Below are positions 1 to 11,575 of a stretch of 64,000 bases of DNA, in pieces. Below the pieces are notes generated by a model that was given only the letters and a program-made list of their open reading frames with translations, did no database searches and was not told the DNA's origin. The position numbers and the translations under genes were made by a program. Location of the stretch: positions 1 to 64,000 of the forward strand of contig JAGVSM010001402.1 in assembly GCA_022494885.1 (NCBI GenBank). The letters are read 5' to 3'. Position 1 is the stretch's first letter; the number at the start of each line of letters is the position of its first letter. Source of the DNA: Micrasema longulum (taxonomy: Eukaryota > Arthropoda > Insecta > Trichoptera > Brachycentridae).

Positions 1-116
1 AACATTCAAGACAGTTTTTCCGAGTCTAAAATAGTCAATTATCACAAAAAAAAACATATTAAAAAAAAAAAAAAAACAACAGTGCAAAATATATAAATAG
101 AATAATAAGTTCAAAT

Positions 117-857
117 ATGCCGCCAAAAAGGGACATTAATAAGGGAAACCAAGAGTGCACATCGCCATTCTTCTCAACGAGTGTGGGAGTGGCGAATGCT
201 ATCTCACAGCTACAAGATGAGGTAAGAAAAATGACAATAGGCTACGAGGAAGTTACAAAAGCTATTTCATTCTTATCAAAGCAATTTGATGAAATGGCGA
301 GAGAGATCAAAATAATAAAGGATATGCAAAAGGAGGTAAATATTCTGAAAAATGAAAATAAAGAAAACAAACAAAAAATAATCCAACTGGAGGCCAAGGT
401 GGCTGAATGTGAGCAATGGAGCAAAACAGATCAACTGGAAATTGCCGGGGACAATGAGATTCAGGGAGAACCACCGGTAGAGGCAGCAATGAGGATCGCA
501 TCTTCTTTGGGAGTAAAAATAGAAGAACAACATATAAAAAAAGCTTACAGAATGCAGGACAGAAGACCAGGAGCTCCTAAAAAACTTATAATACTATTTC
601 GGGATACAAAAAAGCGAGACTTACTGCTAGAAAACAGAAAAAATGCACGAAATTCTACATCTTCTACACCACTCTACATAAGTGAAGTTTTAACACCATA
701 CTACAAATACTTACTTTTTGAGAGTAAAAACAGGGCGAGAGAAAAAAATTACAAGTTCGTGTGGTTTAAGGACTTCAAAATACTAGTAAGGAAGTCAGAA
801 AATGATAAAATAATTACATTAAGTCATATTGAAGAAATAAAATCCAAGTTAGTATAA
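117..857 (+). CDS. LINE ORF1 protein (coiled-coil, nucleic-acid-binding type)
   Basis: 246 residues. By position in the element this is the RNA-binding ORF1 protein that packages LINE RNA and acts as a chaperone in the ribonucleoprotein. A heptad-rich coiled coil covers roughly residues 33-102 (repeated L/I/V with K/E/N). It is followed by a basic globular part from about 105 to 246, with the stretch RPGAPKKLIILF near 150 and a YKFVWFKDFKILVRK segment near 212-226. That C-terminal pattern resembles the baculovirus FP-like domain that many insect LINE ORF1 proteins carry (family knowledge, not searched here). I see no CCHC zinc knuckle, so binding would rest on the basic C-terminal half. The ATG at 117 is the first in frame, after an A-rich leader. 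No in-frame stop or frameshift is visible. ORF2 starts 1.09 kb downstream in another frame. Confidence 0.85.
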   Translation: MPPKRDINKGNQECTSPFFSTSVGVANAISQLQDEVRKMTIGYEEVTKAISFLSKQFDEMAREIKIIKDMQKEVNILKNENKENKQKIIQLEAKVAECEQWSKTDQLEIAGDNEIQGEPPVEAAMRIASSLGVKIEEQHIKKAYRMQDRRPGAPKKLIILFRDTKKRDLLLENRKNARNSTSSTPLYISEVLTPYYKYLLFESKNRAREKNYKFVWFKDFKILVRKSENDKIITLSHIEEIKSKLV

Positions 858-1951
858 CCTTAAACATGTAAAAGTTGCACTCACTAAGTAAATATTAACT
901 GGACTTGAAAAACTTAACACATAAAACACTTATACCGTGGCATAAACACAGTGTATAAATTAAATCGTACAGTAATCTTAATTACAACTTTAAGCATATA
1001 AAGAAACCTTTAAAAAACATAATAATTACTTGTAAATAGATTAATCTAGTATGTAAATATTGTTTAAATGAATAACTGACAACTTGTCATAACTCAAAGC
1101 CATAAATTTTACTAATACAAATTAATTCAAAAAACTATCAGTAGATGGCAGTATGAAAGAATAATATTAAAAAAATTATATATTATTTGAATAACTTATA
1201 ATAAAACATTTAGGTACGTAAATTAGCCTTTTTTAAATAGATAAAAATAAATAAAAAATCTTTACAAAACTGTCTAACTGGCATGTAAAAAATAAAATAA
1301 ATACATTTGTAATAACACTAATATCTTATAAGAACTTCTGTTGTGCTCTACGTAAATGATGACATTGTAATTTTAAAATAGATTATGAAAACTTAATTTG
1401 TACATTTTATATTATCTACCGACAACATTCGTTTATATAATTTTTTCAATAAATTATACTTGCCTACCAAGGACCACATTATGTATTAAATTTCAGGTAT
1501 AAATTTATGTAGAGTATTTAAATTCATTCTAAAATTAGTACTAAGTACCTATTATAAACATACTTATTCTGATAATATATCTATTGACAGTACAAAAAAA
1601 AAAAACTTCTCAATTATTAAATCATAAAGTTGTAACATAAATAAATAATTACTGATAAAAATAAAAAAAAAGCACAATACTATTTAAACAATGAACATCA
1701 TAGCTGTAATCACTATAACATGAACTTAGACATATGATAAGTAAAACATAATATTGTGTTTATTTTATGATCTAATATATCTATTTTTATCTTTATATTG
1801 CTGTACAGAAAGATTCTCTTTGAATATGAATATTGATTTAAAAAAATGTAATTAACTTAAAACTAAGTGTGTAACATAAGTGTGTGCAATTTTTCTTATT
1901 TTCATATTAATTTAGAATATATAAGTACTGTAAATAACTATAACTATTATT
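858..1951 (+). other. Long AT-rich spacer between LINE ORF1 and ORF2
   Basis: About 1.1 kb with stops in all frames and homopolymer A/T tracts, and no recognisable domain. LINE ORFs usually overlap or lie within a few hundred bases, so this spacer is long. It could hold the ORF2 translation signal, or be an old insertion without visible ends. I see no inverted or direct terminal repeats in it. Confidence 0.6.
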
Positions 1952-4900
1952 ATGGAATTAAAAACTACTATGAAAAAGTTTGAAATAAACAATGTGGAAG
2001 AAAGTATAAATATATTATGTAGCAACTATAAATACAAAATTTTAAATGTAAATATACGTAGTTTAGAAAGGAATTTCAATGAACTGATTATATTTCTCCA
2101 AAGAATAGAATTAAAAATAGACATTATAGTTTTAACAGAATGCTGGTTAAAAAAAAATAGTGAACAGAAATACATCGAAGGGTATAACTATTATTCTACA
2201 AAAAATAATAAAAATCGGGCTGAAGGAGTAGTGGTATACATCAAAAGTAACATTGAAGCATTAGTGGAAGAAATATCTATAAGTGGGGTAAACTGCCTAC
2301 AAATTAAAATAGGAAATACAAACATAATGGCACTTTATAGATCTCCGGCACAACACAATATAATACCATTTATTGAATCCCTAAATCAATTATTAGATAA
2401 TAATAAATATTTTAAGTACGGTGTAGTGATAGGTGATATTAACATTAATACAATAGAAAAAAAGCATCCCAATGCAGATGATTACTTATGCATGTTGGCA
2501 TATCATGGTTACGAAATAGGTATAGATGCTCCGACTAGAGTCACACCAAAAACTATTACTTGCTTTGACCACATTCAAATCAAATCATCAACAGGAGCTG
2601 ACACAGCAGTAATAAAATCTGCAGTCACAGATCATTACATTACATTTCTGGGAATAATAGGGAAAAGGGAAAAAGAGACTGACACTACTAGAAAAATATA
2701 TGTACGAATAAATTATGACAAAATAAAACAAAAATTGAAAGAGAAAAAATGGACAAACATCCTAAGTCAAGAAAATGCAAGTGAAGCCATGCAAAACTTT
2801 GTGGACATCCTCAATACACAGATAAATGAAAATTCTGAAACATTAAAAATTACTCACAAACAAAAAAAGATTACTCCTTGGATCTCAGAAAATTTAGTGA
2901 AATGTATAAAAAAACGTGATCACCTACATAGTTTAACTAGAAAACACCCAAACAATGATTCTCTACTCCATTATTATAAAAAATATAGAAATACCTGTAC
3001 CAAAACTATAAAAAAAGTCAAAGAAAAATATTACGCCAACAAAATAGAAGAAAGCAGTTATGATACCAAAACTATATGGAAGGTAATTAAAGAAATAAAC
3101 AATACGTCAAACAAAAACCAAACACTAATACCGAGCATAGTTGAAAGTGATAGGACATTCACAAATAAACAAGAAATTGCAAATGCACTTAACAAACATT
3201 TTTCTACCATAGGAAAAAAACTGGCTGGTAAAATACTTAACAAATTGAATAAAAAAGAGTGGGAACTAGAAAACACTGAAAATATTGAATTTAACTCTCA
3301 AGAAATGTTTACAATAAAAGAAATTACAGTAGACGAAATTAAAAAAAACCTAAAAACCCTAAAAACCGAATGCTCAAAAGGACCTGATGGTATAGATGCT
3401 AAACTTTTGAAGATTTTGTATGAAGAGATAGCTATACCAATCTGCCACGTATTCAATCAAAGTATAAAAACAGGTGAATTCCCAACCCAGCTGAAGGAAG
3501 CTTGTGTGATACCAATTTTCAAAGAAGGTAGCAAAACAGAACTAAATAATTATAGACCAATATCTCTTCTAAACATTCTCAGTAAAGTTCTGGAAAAAAT
3601 TGTTAACACTCAACTTACTAAATACCTTAGTGAAAATAATCTGCTTTCAACAAATCAATATGGATTTCGTAAAGGAATAGAAACGCAGGATGCCATATTA
3701 GACATAACTGAATACATTTATCAAAACGTAGACCAAAATGAAAAAACATTAGCAGTATTCCTTGACCTGGCTAAAGCCTTTGACTCAGTGTCACAAATAC
3801 TTTTGGTTAAGAAATTACAAGCATATGGAATAAAAGGTGTATATCTAAAGTGGTTTGAAAGTTTTATTTTCAAAAGAAAACAAACTGTAAAAATAGGTCA
3901 TACAATTAGCGAAAATCTTACCAGAAATTTCGGGGTACCTCAGGGAAGTACATTAGGGCCTACATTATTTCTAATATATGTAAATGGACTATGTAACTTG
4001 AATGTTGATGGACGCATTGTAACTTTTGCAGATGATACGGTGCTTTTATTCCATGCTAAAAGCTGGAAAGAAGTGTACAGTAAAAGTGAGAAAGGCTTGG
4101 AAAAGACGAAAACATGGTTAGATTATAACTTACTTACACTTAACGCGCACAAAACAAAATATTTGACTTTTAGTATAGACAAACGGAATCAGCCAATAGA
4201 AAGAACCCTTAAAATTCATGAATGTACAAATGCAAGAAACAGCGACTGTGACTGCCAAACTATAGAAAAGGTCGATCATATAAAATATCTAGGTATGCAC
4301 ATTGATAGTTATTTAAAGTGGAACATACACGTAGATAAGACAGCAACCAAACTTAGGAAAATGATATATTTATTTAAAAACATTAGAAACATCCTAAACA
4401 AAGCAACTCTAATTAATGTATACTATGCTCTAGCACAATCAACTATTAGTTACGGAATAATAGGATGGGGAGGAACAAATAAAACTACATTAGAGCCATT
4501 AATAAAAGCCCAAAAAGCCTTACTAAGAGTAGCCAGTAAAAAGCCTTACCAATACTCTACAGACAGACTTTTTACAGAATTTCCAGTACTAGACATAAGA
4601 CAAATATACATAAAGACAATTTTAAGACATTTCCATCAAAATCCTGACAGACATAATGACGGACAACAAATTTACGACACTAGGCAAAGACAAAAGACAA
4701 TACTTCTGCTCCCAAAGAAAAAAACAAATTACGGACAAAGGCATTATACGTTTCTGGCCCCTAAGCTTTACAACTTTTTAAGCAAGGACATATTGGCGAA
4801 CAAAATGAAAAACAATATTTTCAAAGATAGAGTACATAAATGGATTACTAAAAAGACTAGACAGGAAGCTGAGGAATATGTTTCATATATAAGAATGTAA
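1952..4900 (+). CDS. LINE ORF2: AP-type endonuclease plus reverse transcriptase
   Basis: 982 residues, uninterrupted. It nicks target DNA and reverse-transcribes the element RNA by target-primed reverse transcription. The endonuclease/exonuclease/phosphatase domain spans about residues 25-235: NVNIRS (32-37), TECW with catalytic Glu63, YRSP (129-132), GDININ with Asp162, and TDHY with the catalytic Asp-His pair (227-228). The RT spans about 470-790: KGPDG (476-480), the NNYRPISLL region (532-540), FLDLAKAFD with catalytic Asp605 and a second Asp at 611, GVPQGSTLGP (661-670), FADD with Asp694 and Asp695, and KYLG (778-781). The tail from about 800 to 982 is the usual LINE C-terminal region. 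All catalytic residues I can check are present. No RNase H domain is evident. The ATG at 1952 is the first in frame. Confidence 0.93.
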   Translation: MELKTTMKKFEINNVEESINILCSNYKYKILNVNIRSLERNFNELIIFLQRIELKIDIIVLTECWLKKNSEQKYIEGYNYYSTKNNKNRAEGVVVYIKSNIEALVEEISISGVNCLQIKIGNTNIMALYRSPAQHNIIPFIESLNQLLDNNKYFKYGVVIGDININTIEKKHPNADDYLCMLAYHGYEIGIDAPTRVTPKTITCFDHIQIKSSTGADTAVIKSAVTDHYITFLGIIGKREKETDTTRKIYVRINYDKIKQKLKEKKWTNILSQENASEAMQNFVDILNTQINENSETLKITHKQKKITPWISENLVKCIKKRDHLHSLTRKHPNNDSLLHYYKKYRNTCTKTIKKVKEKYYANKIEESSYDTKTIWKVIKEINNTSNKNQTLIPSIVESDRTFTNKQEIANALNKHFSTIGKKLAGKILNKLNKKEWELENTENIEFNSQEMFTIKEITVDEIKKNLKTLKTECSKGPDGIDAKLLKILYEEIAIPICHVFNQSIKTGEFPTQLKEACVIPIFKEGSKTELNNYRPISLLNILSKVLEKIVNTQLTKYLSENNLLSTNQYGFRKGIETQDAILDITEYIYQNVDQNEKTLAVFLDLAKAFDSVSQILLVKKLQAYGIKGVYLKWFESFIFKRKQTVKIGHTISENLTRNFGVPQGSTLGPTLFLIYVNGLCNLNVDGRIVTFADDTVLLFHAKSWKEVYSKSEKGLEKTKTWLDYNLLTLNAHKTKYLTFSIDKRNQPIERTLKIHECTNARNSDCDCQTIEKVDHIKYLGMHIDSYLKWNIHVDKTATKLRKMIYLFKNIRNILNKATLINVYYALAQSTISYGIIGWGGTNKTTLEPLIKAQKALLRVASKKPYQYSTDRLFTEFPVLDIRQIYIKTILRHFHQNPDRHNDGQQIYDTRQRQKTILLLPKKKTNYGQRHYTFLAPKLYNFLSKDILANKMKNNIFKDRVHKWITKKTRQEAEEYVSYIRM

Positions 4901-5210
4901 TTATAGTTTCTTGAAAATCCTTTCTCGTTTTATTGATGTAGATATGTTTTAATTTTTATTATTTTTTTTATTTCTTTTAAATTTTTACACAATTGATGTG
5001 AAATTATGTACAATTATGTATGAATAAAAAATACACTGACACTCCGGAACGTGCCTGTGGGCCAGTGGAGTGGCTATATCCATAAAAATATATATATTGA
5101 ATGTACCTACCTATTGTATAGACATTTTGTTAACTATGTATTTGTATTGTATTTTATATTGGATTAAATAAATAAATAAAAATAAAAATAAATAAAAAAA
5201 ATAAAATAAA

Positions 5211-5350
5211 TGCAGAATGGTTAATGTTACAGAGTGTGTAAAGTGGCTACTTAAACCAGCCATTGACAGGTCATAAGCCCTGTAGATGCCTAGACATCTA
5301 TATTACCTTCTGTTAAATGTTATTCATCTCTGTTGTAATATGTTAATAAA
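5211..5350 (+). repeat. Family A MITE-like repeat, partial
   Basis: Carries the family A core in plus orientation: ACTTAAACCAGCCA, CAGGTCATAAGCCCTGTA, then ATCTCTGTTGTAATATGTTAA. It abuts the A-rich tail of the LINE at 5210, which suggests the LINE inserted into a family A copy whose other half lies left of the window. Confidence 0.8.
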
Positions 5351-5604
5351 AAATAAGTCTTATCATAGCACTTCGTCTCTAACCACACAATTTATATTTT
5401 ATTAATAAACAGATTATTGATTATAATAAAAAAATTATGCTTATAGTTTTATTCCACTTTTATTTATATTTTTTTTTACTAGTGACCGGGTGAAATTATT
5501 ATTTATATACCAGTGAAGCTATTATTTAGTTGAAGTTAAAGCATCGATTTCATAAAAACAAACAGATTTCATAAATCGTAAATTCAATATGGGATTGCCC
5601 TGAA
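5351..5604. other. AT-rich stretch, no feature recognised
   Basis: A/T homopolymers and short open stretches only. I see no repeat shared with other parts of the window. Confidence 0.5.
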
Positions 5605-6160
5605 CTGTTATCTCTCGTCAACTTCAGGGTGCCTGGAAGAATGACGAGACAGGTGCTACCGTTTTGTAGCAACAATTCACGGACAGTGTATACTTGTAAG
5701 GCCGTATTAAATAAACTTCATGAACTCGGCAATAGGTATTCCCACGTATCTGATATATTAAGTGTAGGGTGTTGTTCCTATAGAACAAACCTTTTGAACT
5801 TTTTCAAAGATGGTGAATGAAAATTATATTTATTTATTCATGCATTTCATATACAGTTTTTTGTTCACTTTGCCTAGCTGTGTGAAACAATACTTATGAT
5901 TTTCTTGTTGTTTTACTGTAGAATGTTTTATTATTTAAACTTTCTACTGAATATGCTGTATAATTTTTAGGTTATTTTTTTTAATGTAAATCTTGTTTAA
6001 TCATGGTTTGATTTTTTTTTTTTTAATAAATCTTGTTTTTAAAATTCATGTTTTTGAAAAAAAAGAAAAAAAATTTACGCCAAATATGTTAGTATTGTAA
6101 ATGTTTGTAAAAGGCAGATTTGCCGTTTATGTTAATAAAATAAAATAAAAATATAATAAA
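5605..6160 (+). pseudogene. 5'-truncated LINE: last ~70 codons of ORF2 and 3' UTR
   Basis: In-frame remnant from about 5605 to the stop at 5818-5820. It begins LLSLVNFRVPGRMTRQ, matching the (L)INFRVP.R.TR pattern close to the C-terminus of Jockey/CR1-type ORF2, and ends LLNFFKDGE. There is no separate gene start. The 3' UTR ends in a GGCAGATTTGCC hairpin followed by ATGTTAATAAAATAAAATAAA, a tail style seen again near 11650 and 39190. Confidence 0.7.
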
Positions 6161-6749
6161 TGTTTTAAGTTCACTTAATGTTTAAGTATTAATTATTCTA
6201 TTTTACTTATTTATTTGTTTTCGCTTTATGAAGTTACTTTATACATCGTTAGAATTAATACAAACCTTGATAAGCATTACTATTTTTTTCAAAATTTCTC
6301 AAAAACATATTTTGAGAAAATAATTTTAAATAATTCAATTTCTTCTACTTTTTTAAATTATTCCTTGAGGCAACTCATTGTACAGCTTCAATTCCTTGTA
6401 CAATGAGTTTTAAGATTCTGTTTTACCCTTCATTGGTAATCTTATCTTTTTTTTATCCCTTGATTCATATGTACTTCATATTATTACATAGTTATTGTTC
6501 ACTGCTGTGATTATTCCGGTAAAATATTTTTTTGTTAAAGGATATTTGAATCGCTGATGTAAAGATAAATAAATAAATAATCATATTTTATATGTGTATT
6601 TTGTCTTCTTTGAAAGAAGGAAGAAGGAAAGGCTGATCTGGGATTACTTCGTATAAATTGGCTGGCGAAAATAATTTTTAGACCGAGTAAACACTTTTTG
6701 TTCTTTTCAAATATTCCATTTCATTAAAGTTGTTACATTTTTTTAACAA
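6161..6749. other. AT-rich stretch with one perfect hairpin
   Basis: No coding or repeat similarity recognised, apart from a perfect inverted repeat: a 13-base arm at 6372-6384 (AACTCATTGTACA) and its complement at 6397-6409, with a 12-base loop. There is no U-run that would make a useful terminator. Confidence 0.5.
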
Positions 6750-7557
6750 GTGAAATGATACGGAGTAGAAACTTACTTACACTTAATGAAAAAAAATGCA
6801 ATATTATCCATTTTGAATCTAGAAAAAAATGTCACAAAGTAAATGCTTACATAAATAATGAACGACTGACTGAAATTGAACATGTTAAATACTTAGGACT
6901 AACAATAGACAGACAATTGACATGGACAATTCATATCAACAATTTAATTAGCAAAGTGGCAACTTTATCGAGTCTATTTTTTAAAATCAAAAACTTTGTT
7001 CCAATAAAGGAAAAAAAATTAATGTATGAAGCATATGTAAAAACTAAAATATGTTATATGCAACTACTATGGGGAACAGGATATCAAAATGACATAAACA
7101 GACTACAAAGACAGCAAAATAAAATATTAAAGTTAGTATATGACCTTCCCTATCTAACAGCAACTAAAGAACTTTTTGAACAAACTAAACAATTAAACGT
7201 AACTGAACTCTTTTAACTAGAATCTTTAAAATTTATTCATAAATTAGCCACAGATGTAATTGTAGACGAAGAATTAAAACTTGACAAAAACTGTAGTAAA
7301 CATGAATACAATACGAGAATATCAGAAAAATGACATATACAATCTTTTAAAATGAGAAAAGGACGATCGAGACTGATAAACCATGGACTGAAATTATACA
7401 ATAAACTACCAGACAAAACTAAACAAAAGACTCAGACAACCTTTACAAAAGATGTTAAAAATATTATCATTAACAGTAGAATGTAAATTTCAAAAGTGAA
7501 AACATTTTGTTAAATGTATGTAACCCGTAAGGGTTTATCAATAAAATTTAAATAAAA
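6750..7557 (+). pseudogene. LINE ORF2 C-terminal fragment (family M, copy 1)
   Basis: Open from 6755 to 7216, then in frame beyond a TAA (after VTELF) to another stop at 7333. Coding similarity continues to about 7486 (GLKLYNKLPDKTKQKTQ, then a stop after NSRM). It contains the region following the RT active site, LLTLNEKKCNI, and the KYLGLTIDRQLTW motif. The FADD box is absent, so the copy is 5'-truncated. The 3' UTR is short (CCCGTAAGGGTTTATCAATA) with an A-rich tail. A longer but more damaged relative lies at 53150-54395. Confidence 0.8.
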
Positions 7558-7741
7558 AAAAAATTTAAAAAAAGATTATCACGAGGCCCTTAATTTTTTA
7601 TTTTTTTTGCATTGTTTTTAGTTTTATATAGAAATCTATAATCGGCCGATAATTTTGAATTATTTGTGAATATTGTATTTTTTTGTTGTTATAATAGCTG
7701 TTGCTTTATTTTAATAACAAAATAAATAAATGTATATATTT

Positions 7742-8440
7742 AACAATATTTGAGTTTGTCCAAATGTTCGTAGACAAAAGACTGGATTCCACCCCCTCAG
7801 GAGTCATTAAGATTAGCAAATGACAACAGGGATGGAGAATACCTTAAATAAGGGAATATGGAAGTCTAGGTATTAACAGTGCTTATGACCTGTCATTGGC
7901 TGGTTTAAGTGGCCACTTTACACACTGTGTAACATTTACCATTTTGCTTATGTTTGAACATCCAAATTTCTTATATTCTTCCATTTGTTGATTTTAGTGA
8001 AGTTAAAGAGCTGAAACCTTTACTGTTGTGAAGAGAGTTATCTGACTAAATTATTTCACATACTAGGCAACGCCCGAAAACAATTTTTCAATTTTTAAAC
8101 TTCTTCTTGCACCAATTGGTTTTATTAAAATATTTGAGTTTGTCCAAATGTTCTCATGTTTAAATGTTTTCAGGTGTTGCCTAGTTTGTGAAATAATTCA
8201 GTCAGATGAATCTCTTCACAACAATAAAGGTTTTAGCTCTTTGACTTCACTAAAATCAACAAATGGAACAATTGAAGAAATTTGGATGTTCAAACATAGG
8301 CAAAATGGTGAATGTTACACAGTGGGTAAAGTGGCCACTTAAACCAGCCAACGACAGGTCATAAGCCCTGTAAATGCCTAGACTTCCATGTTCCCTTATT
8401 TAAGGTATTCTCCATCCCTGTTGTAATTTTCTAAGTATAT
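7742..8440. mobile_element. Inverted pair of family A elements (foldback)
   Basis: The left arm (about 7817-8082) is family A in minus orientation and the right arm (about 8167-8429) is the same sequence in plus orientation, enclosing an 84-base loop. The arms match over about 265 bases with few differences. The terminal sequence AATATTTGAGTTTGTCCAAA occurs at 7747 and again in the loop near 8131. The right arm therefore begins like a separate plus-oriented element, and the structure is two elements in inverted juxtaposition. There is no coding capacity; the open stretch at 8148-8342 is just family A sequence. Confidence 0.85.
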
Positions 8441-9695
8441 ATTCAATGTGACTTTGTGCTCTTGATCAGTATTTATGTATGATGGTCTGTTTTTTGTGAA
8501 CTGTTGTATAAACGAATAAAAAAAAAATATAGTGTTTTATTTTTAATGTTTTTAAAACATTTCACCGTGTTTGAGCGCACGAAATCCAACGTGTGCAACA
8601 ATGCGTGTTTAAGTTTGCGTTTTGAAATTTAATTCTAGTAAGTGCGTGGTAGGTGTGTTTTGTATTTTTACAACTAGTAATTATGTAATAATATGTATTT
8701 AACTAGCCTAACGGTAATTTTATGTTCAACAATGCCCTAGGTACTATTACACTTATTTATTTCGTTTATATTAAGTAAAAATACTTTATCTACTTTCTTA
8801 TTTTTCTACATTTACTACAAATTGGAGCTTGTGGACACCAGATGCCAGGAAACCCTATTGTTATCCAGAATTTCGCCTCATCTCACGATCCCGCATTCTT
8901 TAGTTCGTGCGAATAAAGCCGAAAGCTGAGGAAAGCCGACGACCTTCCAGGACGAAGGTGCTCATAGGAGTGAAAAAGTGGCAACTTGGATTTAGGTTCT
9001 TCTAAGGCATTCGCGGTATGTGTCTAATCCAGGTCCACGGCCGCACCCTTTAACCAACAATAATTTGTTATTAACCATTTATATTTATAAACATACATAC
9101 ATACTTAGATAACCGGCTGCTTGTAAACTGGACAAGCGTAGTTGAGGTTCTCATGAAGCATCTGCAGTATATGGTCCAGCCAACCATAGTCTTTTCGCTT
9201 GATGACAGAAGTCACCGAAGCTTGCTGCGTCCATCAAACCACCGAACACCTAGGACTCTTTTGCGAATTTTTTTTTTAAAACTAGGTATTTTGCTGTTTT
9301 AGGCTCTAGTGAGGTACCACAATTTGCACCCGTAGAGAAAAACAAATGTAATGCAAGCGTCATATCGATGGCATATGATCTCCAAACAGCCTTCATGGTA
9401 TTAAATGCGGCGCCAGCTATTCTTAATTAAGTGCAGTTGCACTCCAAAACTTTTTTAATGTGCACGTTAGTCAAATAGTGTTTCCACCATCGATACATAC
9501 AATACTTTTAGATGCTTGCATATTTCAACTCTTCCGACGGCTTATTTTGGTAATAGGGGGTTCAGAGCATCAAAACATGAATTGTTACACAGTTCATGGG
9601 TTTTTGCACAGTTGTTTTATAAACTCATGCATGCGGAGCACCTATTGAGCCTATAAATAGTTTGAAAATCTACATATAATTAAACTCGGTAATAT
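8441..9695. other. Unassigned stretch
   Basis: The first 90 bases end in an A-rich run after AAACGAATAAAAA and may be a LINE tail. The segment 8820-9060 and parts of 9120-9660 have more balanced base composition, but I recognise no protein or repeat in them. Confidence 0.4.
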
Positions 9696-9699
9696 ATTA

Positions 9700-10015
9700 G
9701 AACCGTCAAACTTATCAGAGCTCTTAACTTAAATAGCAAATGCAGAATCAGAATTTACGATGTTGTCACATATTAGTTTGAGGTCACCAATGGAGTTCAC
9801 CAAGGTTGCGTCTTTGTACCGTTTCTTTTAATACTTCTTATGGACTTCATATAAAGGAAATCAATTCTTTTTGGTCAAAAGATATCTTTCTTGTTCTTTA
9901 GACAAACTCTTGATCTTGAGAATGCCAATGATGCAGATAACATTAACAAGAAGGACAAACTCTTCCATAATAAGTCCAGATTGCAATATTTTTTGCACCA
10001 TGAAATCCGTATCTG
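9700..10015 (+). pseudogene. Decayed non-LTR reverse transcriptase fragment
   Basis: In one frame GVHQGCVFVPFLLILLMDFI (near 9790-9850) matches the RQGC..P.LF...MD motif. Further on, LDLENANDADNI (near 9906-9941) sits where LDDLDFADDI is expected. Catalytic Asp residues are replaced and there are gaps between the motifs, so it is dead. The motif style differs from the other LINEs in the window, so this is a separate clade. Confidence 0.6.
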
Positions 10016-10019
10016 CTGG

Positions 10020-11575
10020 CGAAAAGATGTATTTTGTATTTTAATGTTTAAAATACTGCACCTTGTTTCCAATCTAAGTGTTACATTATGTGTCCATTAC
10101 TAATAAAACATTGAAAAAAGACACAAATAGTTTCGTTTGGCCAATAAATCGTGCTAAATGCTGCATCTTGCTCGTGGCTCGCTGGCGGAGGTTGGAAATA
10201 GGGGTAGGTATATTACTATCCTAAAGTCTCGATTGCAAAAAGACGATAAAATATTTATCGATATCCTCATACCAATGAAAAAATAAAATTACGAACAGGC
10301 ATACTGCAATTTACCTGCATTTGGACATTATTATAGGGTAAAACATAGGAGACATAGGGTAAAATAACAAAACAATGCTTTCAAAAAATTAATAAATAAA
10401 ATTTAAAAATTAAGTCATTTAAATAAATCAAGTCAAAGAACGAATTTTGTGTTAAAAAAATCACATTGTAAAAAGAGGCTCGCACAGAGACCTGTATATT
10501 TTATAGGCCCCAAAATGTTTCATTCTTTTTATACTGATAATATTCCATTTATTGCAAACTTTCAAAATTTTTCTTCTTTTAAAATACATGCACTATCTTA
10601 GATTCAAACTAAATATATGAACTCTCTTTTTTCTATGATTTATTTTGTTGTCCTTTAATAATAAAGAATATTTTTGTGTTTTTTTTAAAATATTTTTTAT
10701 TTCCTTTTTTAATTACTATAAAAAAAATACCTTATTATCTTTTACAAAATATATTTTTTTTCTTTCTTATGTTACACATAAATATAATTACTGTCCATTA
10801 TTTATTATGGGAGCAAAAATTCATTAACAGTATCTTGTATACCCACAAACAAGCCATGCCTTTGTGGGGTTTTTTTGTTTACTATTTTTCTATTAATATG
10901 TGTTTTATTGCTATGTTATTACGCTTCATTTTTTTAATACTCTGTTTTATTATTATGTTTATTGTAAAAAAAACAAAAAAAAATTAAAAAAAGAGACTAG
11001 AAAGAAAGCTGAGGAACATCTGATACGAAGTTTTTTTTTAAATATTATGACAAATTCCAAACTTGAGTCCAAGCGTGCACTAGTCACAAAATCCTTAAGG
11101 GTCAAACCCTCCAGATTTCGTGGCAAAAGCACTGCGGCGCAGTATTTATTTGCATAGATCGTTTTAATACCCGCCTGGGACCTGACTTACACAGCGCACT
11201 GTCACTCAGGGGGCACTTTTGGTTTAGTCCAGACGGGGTAAAAATCTGGTATGCAGAGCAAAACTTGCATTTTTTTTTTACTGGGACCGGAGAACCATAT
11301 ATTATAAAACCAAAAAGTAAACGATTCGAATTGACTAATTATTTGAAAATTTTATTCGTAAAATTTAATTTAAAATTATTTTACATATAAACTTATTTAT
11401 ACGGTATTGTAGTCAGACAAGGAACAATCACGAAGAATGTTCGTTTTTAAAATATCTTCAGATTCTATTTTTTTTTTATTCATTCTTGAACACCTAGAAT
11501 AATGTTTGTATTACAATGTTTTTTTTTACAAAAAAAACATAGACCAAACACAGCACCAATTACGTAAACAACATA
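10020..11575. other. AT-rich stretch, little recognised
   Basis: Long A and T runs (10640-11010) create spurious open frames. At about 11000 a 20-base similarity to the last codons of the LINE at 1-5210 (ACTAGAAAGAAAGCTGAGGA) hints at a tiny tail fragment. The moderately GC segment 11080-11280 is unassigned. Confidence 0.4.

Larger units (their letters stand above)
1..5210 (+). mobile_element. Near full-length non-LTR retrotransposon (LINE)
   Basis: Two open reading frames in LINE order are followed by a short 3' UTR and an A-rich tail of AAATA-type units (about 5160-5210). At 5211 the sequence passes directly into a family A repeat. Both frames are uninterrupted, unlike every other LINE in the window, so this is the youngest and possibly still competent copy. 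The true 5' end lies at or before base 1, so completeness on the left is unknown. The RT motifs and the ORF1 pattern point to the CR1/Jockey group; I cannot fix the clade by eye. An unusually long AT-rich spacer separates the two ORFs. Confidence 0.9.

Noticed and set aside
276..533. Minus-strand open frames opposite LINE ORF1
   Set aside because: Antisense shadows of an A-rich coding sequence; no independent signals.
6372..6409. Rho-independent terminator
   Set aside because: A perfect hairpin, but AT-rich, without a U-run and in eukaryotic DNA; treated as a plain palindrome.
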